Assembly (NCBI GenBank): GCA_020912385.1
Contig: CP087221.1
Span: 1 to 64,000, forward strand
From: Neofusicoccum parvum
Lineage: Eukaryota; Ascomycota; Dothideomycetes; Botryosphaeriales; Botryosphaeriaceae
Length of the DNA stretch: 64,000 nt
Direction: 5' to 3'
The position numbers and the translations under genes are program-made. This document shows positions 57,761 to 64,000 of this stretch, piece after piece. Under the pieces are notes generated by a model. That model ran no database searches. It was not told the DNA's origin and worked only from the letters and a program-made list of their open reading frames with translations. Position 1 is the stretch's first letter. Each line of letters begins with the position of its first letter.

Positions 57761-58422
57761 TACAATAATATAATGTACGCTGCGTGCGTTCTGTAGGCTC
57801 ACGTCATCCCGTGGCGATGCCGGCCGCTCCACTAACTATACTTGTAATGTGACCGCAAGACGTAGGGGTGCGTTGCTGTGAGCAGCACTTCGCCAACCAC
57901 CTGAAGTGAGCAGGTCCTTGCTGCCACTGTCTCGCAAAGGCTGATGTGTTAATGCAGGGGCGGCAGCTGCATCGCTCTTACCGGGCCTCTACGACCGGCA
58001 AGCATACCTCCTGCGTGCTAGCTGACACTGCAGCTCCGAGCTCGGTCTACTATACACAGGCACGCCATTTTCCTGGTCATCCCCTTCTAATGGCTGGTGC
58101 AAAATGTACGTAACTTGATCTAGGATGTCTGGCGGCCCAAAAGCCCAAAATAGCCGGCCATACAGCTGGAACTGTGCATTCTCCCGTGTCGCTTCGGTGG
58201 GCCTATAGCAAGAGAACAAGAACCTCGTACGCTTTCGGTCAGGCGACTAAAGAACGTGATTCTCGAGGGGCAACCAGCTGACACCATAACACGAGCCGGC
58301 TAGAAGGTGAGAGGAAGCACGGAGTATCTGAAAGCTAATCTATAAGGGAACTTCGAATCACAGAATCAGAGAATAGCTCGTAGTCATTCCCTCTAGCTCG
58401 GCTCAAAATCACCTCTCCTATA
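57761..58422. other. Convergent intergenic region
   Basis: Lies between the 3' ends of the AflR-like gene (+) and the histidine kinase gene (-). It presumably holds both 3' UTRs. No gene seen. Confidence 0.5.
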
Positions 58423-60687
58423 TCAAATAGCACGACCTTTGGACTTCTCAATCGACGCCTTTATGTGGAATACCACTTCCGAAATACATATCGGCTTGGT
58501 CACGATAATATCCTATCACCGAAAAAATTAGTTGATGAGCATTGAAGGGGAGAAAAAATAGGTGTGAGTGCATACAATTCCCTGCTTAATCGCGTTGGTA
58601 ATCTCCTCCTGCCTAACGGTGCTTGTAACTCCGATGATGAGCATGTGGCCACGAAGCTTTCTTGAGCGCTCCAACTGGCGAATCTTTCGTGCACATGTCG
58701 ATCCGTCCATAACCGGCATGCTAAGATCCATAAGCACTGCCGATATGTGCGTGCCATAGCGGACAGCGGACCTGTTGATCAATGAAAGAGCCTCTACGCC
58801 ATCGCTAGCGGCAGATATACGAACATTAAGCCCCTGAAGCTGCTGGGCTATAGTGCGACGGATGATGTGGTTATCGTCGACGATTAAGCAATGTATAGTA
58901 TGCTCGAACGGGGAGCATGGCGTACTGACTGAAGAGATCACCGTCTCTCCGCCGGCAGCTGGATGCCTGCACACACAGGTGCCCGAGCATGCGCAAAGTC
59001 GCAGGCGGCACGCGTGCACATAAAAGGCGAATGTGCTTCCTCGCCCAGCTTCGGACGAGACACTGATACGCCCGTCATGAAGCTCTGTGAGGCAGCTTGC
59101 GATGTAGAGGCCCAGTCCGAGTCCACTGCGATCGCACTGCACATCGGAGACCTGACTGAAGCGATTGAATAGCTTCTCCATTTTGGAAGGCGTCATTCCC
59201 TTGCCTGTGTCCTGAACAGCAAACTGTAGATAGATGGGATCTCCCTTGTCCGCTGCTACCGATCTGTGATTGCGCTCAACATGCTCCTGGAGCGGTAGGT
59301 ATGGAACCTGCTGGCGTGTCGTAACCGGGCGGGCGTAAGTCGCAGCTAGCGAGATGTCGATACAGCGTTGAGCGTAGCCACGAGTGGATTCGATAGCATT
59401 GGCAACCAGGTTGATGAGAATTTGGAGGACCCGGTCAGAGTCAAGCAGTACTGCCTCGCGAGTCACATCTGGGTCCCATCGATCTCGAACCACGTAAGTA
59501 TTTAGCGTAACACCAGCCTCGCCGGCCTCCTCTGAGAATATCCCGGCTACCCGCTCAAGCAGGGCGGCTGGCGAATCTTTGCGCAGTACCAGTTCGAGGC
59601 CATGTGAGTCGATCCTCGAGAGTATAAGAGCATCACTTATGATGCGTCCCTGGTGATCTGCGCATAGCTTGATGGTGCTTGCCACGTTGCGAATGGCGCT
59701 GCGAATCTCCTTTTCTCCCTCACGGCTGTACTTTGCTATGTCGGCGAGTGTATCCGCCGAATGTAGAGTCGCTGAAACGGTGTTCTTCAGCTCGTGTAGC
59801 ACTGTGTCTGCGGAGTGCTCGCTCTGTTTTTTATGGCAAAGCAGCTCCTCTAGCCGCCGCGCGTCGTCGTCCCGTAGGTGCTTGTGAGGGGTAATGTCTA
59901 CGAGGCAGACTACAAGCGAAGTAGTTTTGTCACGTCCGCCGGGCTTGAGGGTGCAGGCTACCAAAATGCTTGTACCAGGCGCTCCGGTCAACCACGGTCT
60001 CTGGACCTGGATCTCGAACGACTCGGGACAGTCGCCGGCCGCAAGCAAAGCCAACTGACGTCGCAGGAGATCCTCATCCTTTAGTACAATCATCTCGCCA
60101 AGCCGGCCGTGGTGGAGGTCGATCACAGTAGAGCCGGCAAGATCGAGGTAGGCCTGATTGGCAAAGCGGACGGCCGCGTCAACGTCGAATATGGCACAGC
60201 CAATGGGGAAGTCTCGCAAATCGGGATCGAACAGCCCCTCGTCTTTTTGCGTCTCCGCTAGAGCCTTACTAGCAACTGCTCCTTGGCCAAGTCGATTCGC
60301 ACCATCGAGTATTCCTTCGTTAACCGGCCCGTGAAGTAGCCCGTCGAGAGTTTTAGGTGCACATCTCTCGTGCCCGTGGTCTTGGCGGAATTTTGCGAGA
60401 TGGACCACGATAAACCCTTGAACGAGCGGGGCAGCTCGCCATTGCAGCCCACGGAAATCGAAGTATGATATGCCTCCGGAAAGGGATGCTTCGACAATCC
60501 GCTTGAGGACGTATGCGGGCTCGTCCTGAAAAGGCCCCGAGGCGTCGGCAACTTTGCCGAAATTAGATTCGAAGGCCGGATTGTAGTAATGAACAGGAGC
60601 ATTTTCGCTGCCTTTGGAAGGCTTTACGATTAAGGTAGGGCGAGTGTCTGTGCGGAAGAATTCAAGTATATTGTAGAGGCTTTCCAT
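58423..60687 (-). CDS. Hybrid histidine kinase with PAS-like sensor and receiver domain
   Basis: Exons 60687-58576 and 58512-58423 give 733 aa. The 63-bp last intron restores the end of the receiver domain: AIKQGI joins DIIVTKPICISEVVFHIKASIEKSK, bringing in the conserved Lys of TKP. Order: N-terminal region (about 1-160), PAS-like domain (about 165-280, DFPIGCAIFDVDAAVRFAN), H-box VLHELKNTVSATLHSAD, N-box LINLVANAIES, ATP-lid motifs DTGKGM and GLGLGLYIAS, then receiver with DDN, MDLSMPVMDG (phospho-Asp) and GVTST. No membrane segment is visible, so it is probably cytosolic. In fungi such kinases feed the HPt/Skn7/Ssk1 relay. Its stimulus is unknown. Confidence 0.9.
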
Positions 60688-63036
60688 TTCGTGCCAGTCA
60701 AGCCTGAGAGGTATAAACGACGGGCTGCTGCATCGAGGTAAATCGGAATATGAGAAGGGTGATTGCAGGGAAATTTGAACCCGTATTAATCGACAGTCGT
60801 GCTAGACCACCCATGCTGGATCGAGCGCGAATGTCAGACAAGTCTATGCGGCAGCTTTTATCCCATGGCCACTCTGCCACATTCCAATATCCAGTGTTGA
60901 AAGGTTTTACGTGACAGGAATGACAGCCCATTGCATTCAGGAACAAACGTTTCGAAGGTGTGACTAGGCGCATAATCGGGCCAATAGTTCCACACTAGGT
61001 AAAGCTTAGAATTGTTTAAGCCAGGGGGCAAAAGGGCCGGCCAGTACAGATTTGGCCAGCTGCGATTAAATTGCGAGAGTCGAGAGTATGTCAAGCAGAG
61101 TAACACGTGATTATCATAAATTTAGCTCCACTCCACTCTAAGTAACCGGACCGCCGAGCGAGGGGCACCCTCTCTCGCCAGTCGGACATTCCTTTCCTAG
61201 CGGCATTCTTATCCCTTCATTGCCTCGTCTTTTCCGACACTAGTGCGTCCTCTTAGAGTAGTCGCCTCCTTAGTCTGGACGTAGCTTTGAAGACTGCTTT
61301 CTACGAGAAGCAGACTGCGAAGAACACGTTGGTCTGTGGAAAGGTAGAGAGGAAGGGGAATTATGATGAGTGAAAGTGCTGGAAATCAGATGTATATAAT
61401 GCGCCGGTGGAACCCGGTTGGGTTTGTGAATCCTCTAGTCTCTTTCTATTATTAGATATCCAGTAACTGTCGTTGTCTTTAGCTTTAGCCGATATGCGCG
61501 CACCGCATATGCGCGCACGCGGCATATACGCGCCCGCCGCATATGCGCGCATATCGCGGCGCGCTAGTACTTGCTTTGTAAAACAGTGCCTAGACCTTAA
61601 AACAACCTCGTTTATACAACGAAGACCTGGGAGCACCTTGGACATCTACATGAATAATTCATTGTAGCAGAAGTGGTGGCTGTAGAACCGGGCATCTTTT
61701 TTTCGAGTATGCTCTACTATTATACTCGAGCATATGCACGTATACTATGCGCATGCGGCCTAGCTTAACCTAAAATTGCGTTATAAGTGTGTCGCAATCG
61801 CTTTCAAGAAAGACTACGGCTGGCGCTAGCTTCCGAATGCGATAATCACCTTCGCTTATATTGTGTGGGCTTTCGCCGGATCGTATCTTAGTATGGTAGG
61901 TGGTGTAGCGGTCAGCGTATGTTCTTACATTTTTTACCTCTCGGATCTCCGATCCCACAATCTGACCGCTAAAGTCTGTGGAGACAGAGCGCTTGGCGGG
62001 GGCGAGAACATACTTGTTGTGCCATTACCAGCCAATTACTCCTGGTTCGTATATGCGAAGGGAGGCCGGCAATGCACGTTGGTGGCAAACAACGACCGCT
62101 TATCAATGCACCACTGCGCGAGCCGCAGCTACCGTGGAACGGAGGAGCAGGGGAAAAATGAGGATGATCATATGTCCGCAAAGACATTGCAGCTGCCCGC
62201 TTTAGCGCGCCGTTTCGCAAACGCTCAACAGTGAGATTGCCCTCAACATGCACGGTGGCTAGCATTTGAGGCTGAGTCGTCGCCGCGGGATACTTAAAAT
62301 AAGAACACTCGCACGGCTGTTCACTGCCTCGTGATGCCTCGAGAAGCATTCCTCCAACGGCAGTGCTCCAGCTGGCGAACTTCTTCACCGCATTCGAAGA
62401 GCGAGCGCAGTTTCAATGGCTGGGACAGCGATTGGACGTCCAGGGTGTGCGGTGGTCGGCGCCGGCAGTCCGGTTGCCAATACCCGTTCCATGCACCGTC
62501 CGTAATCCCATCATGTTTTATACGTTGGATATGGATCGTGCGTCGCATAGAGGCTGCGTACAATGCGCGGCCTAGCAACCCCAAAGGATCTTCTCGCTCA
62601 GCAGCATCTCAAATCTATCGAAGTCTGCCCGGACCATCGGCCCAGCCGACTGGCCTTTCTTTCCGAAAGCTCAGTCCATACAGCTCGTCGTCAACCTACC
62701 TAGAACTATATATTGTACCTTTCGCCTCTCTCAATCAGTACCAAAGTGCCCTATCAACAAAACCCTTGACCAATCTACTATATTTCTTTGAGCCCCGAGC
62801 TGATGCGGACACATTGCTATTTAACGTATTTACCTCGAGCGTGAGCGTGTGCTCCGGAATCGTTCCTACCCTGCCCGATTCTGGCTTGTATGCCTACAAT
62901 TGAGCCTGATCGGGAGGCCTAAGACCCTTTTAGCGACTCCTTTTACTGCGTCAATATATTTCTATTTTCTGGGAAAACACTACGCCACAGCCACCGCATT
63001 CTACTGGTCGGGTCAGTTTCGCTCTTCACGTTGAAA
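60688..63036. other. Non-coding interval with a palindromic GCATATGCGC cluster
   Basis: No gene is supported. The open frames at 61863-62234 and 62331-62903 show no domain. 61491-61555 is an inverted-repeat cluster, listed separately. 62700-63030 probably contains the promoter of the Myb-like gene. Confidence 0.45.
61491..61555. repeat. Inverted repeat GATATGCGCGC..GCGCGCATATC with inner copies
   Basis: The perfect 11-bp arms (61491-61501 and 61545-61555) enclose further CGCATATGCGCGC units, so the whole 65 bp can form several alternative cruciforms. Confidence 0.75.
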
Positions 63037-64000
63037 ATGACGCGCAAGGCACGCCTACATCCTTGGGAACAGGCCGAGGATCGCCTGCTTCTCAGCATCG
63101 TATCCGAGCAAGGTACCAACAGCTGGAAACAGATAGCGCAGACCCTGCGTACCCGTAGCGCCAAGCAGTGCCGAGAGCGCTTCCACAATAGCCTAGATCC
63201 TTCCTTAAGGCATGAGCCCATAACGCCAGGCGAAGGTGAGGTTATTGAGCATCTGGTTGCAGAGATGGGCAAGAAATGGGCTAGAATTGCACGTCAACTC
63301 AATGGCCGCAGCCATAACGCTGTCAAGAACTGGTGGTATGGCGCCCAGAATAAGAGGAAGCAGATCTCTAGGAGGCATCGCAGAAGGCTTGAGAATAGTC
63401 AGACGTACTACCTCGACCGTAGTCGATGCGAAAACCAGCAGCTGCTATCTAGTTGCCAAACTGAACAGCACCACTGGCATCAACAACATCAACGCCAGTC
63501 TTGTCTCGTTCTACCTTCTATCCAGACGTACCTCGCCACCACCAGCGCCAAGGATACCCCCATCTCCTCTGTCTACGGTCCAATCTCCACTGAGAATGCG
63601 CTCTCACTTAAATTCGACTGCGGACTACAGCCATGGCCTTTTCATCATCAAAGATCACCTGTGGAGAACACTTATTCTCCATCGCCTGGCAGACACAGTG
63701 AACGCCGCTTTTTCACTCCAGCAGAGGTCCTAGATGATGGTTCCTTCCTCGCCGATGATGATGGCTTACAAATACAAATATCAAGGGCATTGTCTACCGA
63801 CTATGACGATGCGGGTGCACGCGAGTGTGGGCAGTCAAATCTTTCTGTGTATCCAACCTCCGTTAGTGATGGTTTACAACACACCTTCTACGCACCTGGT
63901 TGTGAATCGATTGGCAAAAGGTGGCCCACTCCTCGCGGTTCCATTTCGCGACGCCCGAGCCCAGTCCAACTCTTACCTGATAGGCGATCACACTGCCTGA
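63037..64000 (+). CDS. Two-repeat Myb-type DNA-binding protein, C-terminus beyond the window
   Basis: From ATG 63037 the frame is open to the last base, giving 321 codons with no stop in view. Residues 1-110 hold two Myb repeats. The first is HPWEQAEDRLLLSIVSEQG..SWKQIAQTLRTRSAKQCRERFHNSL. The second begins ITPGEGEVIEHLVAEMGKKW and ends ARIARQLNGRSHNAVKNWW. Both have the regular tryptophans or conservative replacements. The rest is Ser/Gln/His-rich and looks disordered. The layout fits FlbD/BAS1-like fungal Myb regulators of development. No intron is needed in the visible part. Confidence 0.85.
   Translation, partial: MTRKARLHPWEQAEDRLLLSIVSEQGTNSWKQIAQTLRTRSAKQCRERFHNSLDPSLRHEPITPGEGEVIEHLVAEMGKKWARIARQLNGRSHNAVKNWWYGAQNKRKQISRRHRRRLENSQTYYLDRSRCENQQLLSSCQTEQHHWHQQHQRQSCLVLPSIQTYLATTSAKDTPISSVYGPISTENALSLKFDCGLQPWPFHHQRSPVENTYSPSPGRHSERRFFTPAEVLDDGSFLADDDGLQIQISRALSTDYDDAGARECGQSNLSVYPTSVSDGLQHTFYAPGCESIGKRWPTPRGSISRRPSPVQLLPDRRSHCL

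Noticed and set aside
62331..62903. 190-aa plus-strand ORF
   Set aside because: No domain, Ser/Arg-rich composition, overlapping frames of similar length. Probably chance.

Overview
This window is a chromosome end of a filamentous ascomycete (Pezizomycotina). Evidence: it opens on a (CCCTAA)n telomere, and its genes are fungal: short phase-consistent introns of 44-97 bp, a highly reducing polyketide synthase, an AflR-type Zn2Cys6 regulator, a PNP/NB-ARC/TPR NLR-like protein and a hybrid histidine kinase. The repeats carry C-to-T / G-to-A decay in CpA/TpG context, as expected of repeat-induced point mutation (RIP). I cannot name the species.

Layout. 1-5.3 kb: telomere, pyrimidine-biased low-complexity DNA, six GC-rich units (1181-1780), and two broken extra copies of the 3' end of a telomere-linked helicase (TLH) gene. 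5.3-11.4 kb: one full-length TLH pseudogene on the minus strand (OrsD-type zinc finger, recombinase-like middle domain, RecQ-type helicase, C-terminal Cys cluster). It is a single 1,891-codon frame with no frameshift, broken only by nonsense codons of RIP type. 11.4-19.5 kb: a stack of further 5' fragments of the same gene superfamily (12.9-13.4, 13.8-15.2 and 17.3-19.5 kb), all in the same orientation. Several are joined at the motif CTTTCGGTTAGG, and a short palindrome lies just before each such junction. A 5'-truncated LINE with an intact RNase H frame sits in one of the junctions. A GC-rich block at 16.4-16.7 kb looks like a structured RNA.

20.5-23.5 kb: an intact NLR-like gene. 23.6-32.0 kb: a transposon graveyard, namely a decayed RNase H-LINE, a minus-strand decayed LINE (endonuclease and reverse transcriptase) and the 3' part of a Ty3/gypsy chromovirus with its LTR. 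A spliced zinc-finger/coiled-coil gene lies antisense to the chromovirus pol.

32.3-60.7 kb: a gene-rich accessory region. It holds a Baeyer-Villiger monooxygenase, a Cys-cluster protein, a 2,418-aa HR-PKS (KS-AT-DH-inactive MT-ER-KR-ACP) divergent from an alpha/beta hydrolase of the polyketide-releasing type, a JmjC/C48-protease fusion, a solo LTR, an AflR-like regulator and a hybrid histidine kinase. PKS, hydrolase, monooxygenase and AflR-like regulator are plausible parts of one subtelomeric polyketide cluster. A Myb-type DNA-binding protein runs off the right edge.

Main idea: the chromosome end reads as a stratigraphic stack of TLH elements. Each right end carries a palindrome plus a TTAGG-containing terminus, fused into the body of the next, older copy. 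Exon structures were worked out by hand from splice consensus and reading phase. Homology calls are from remembered family motifs, not searches.
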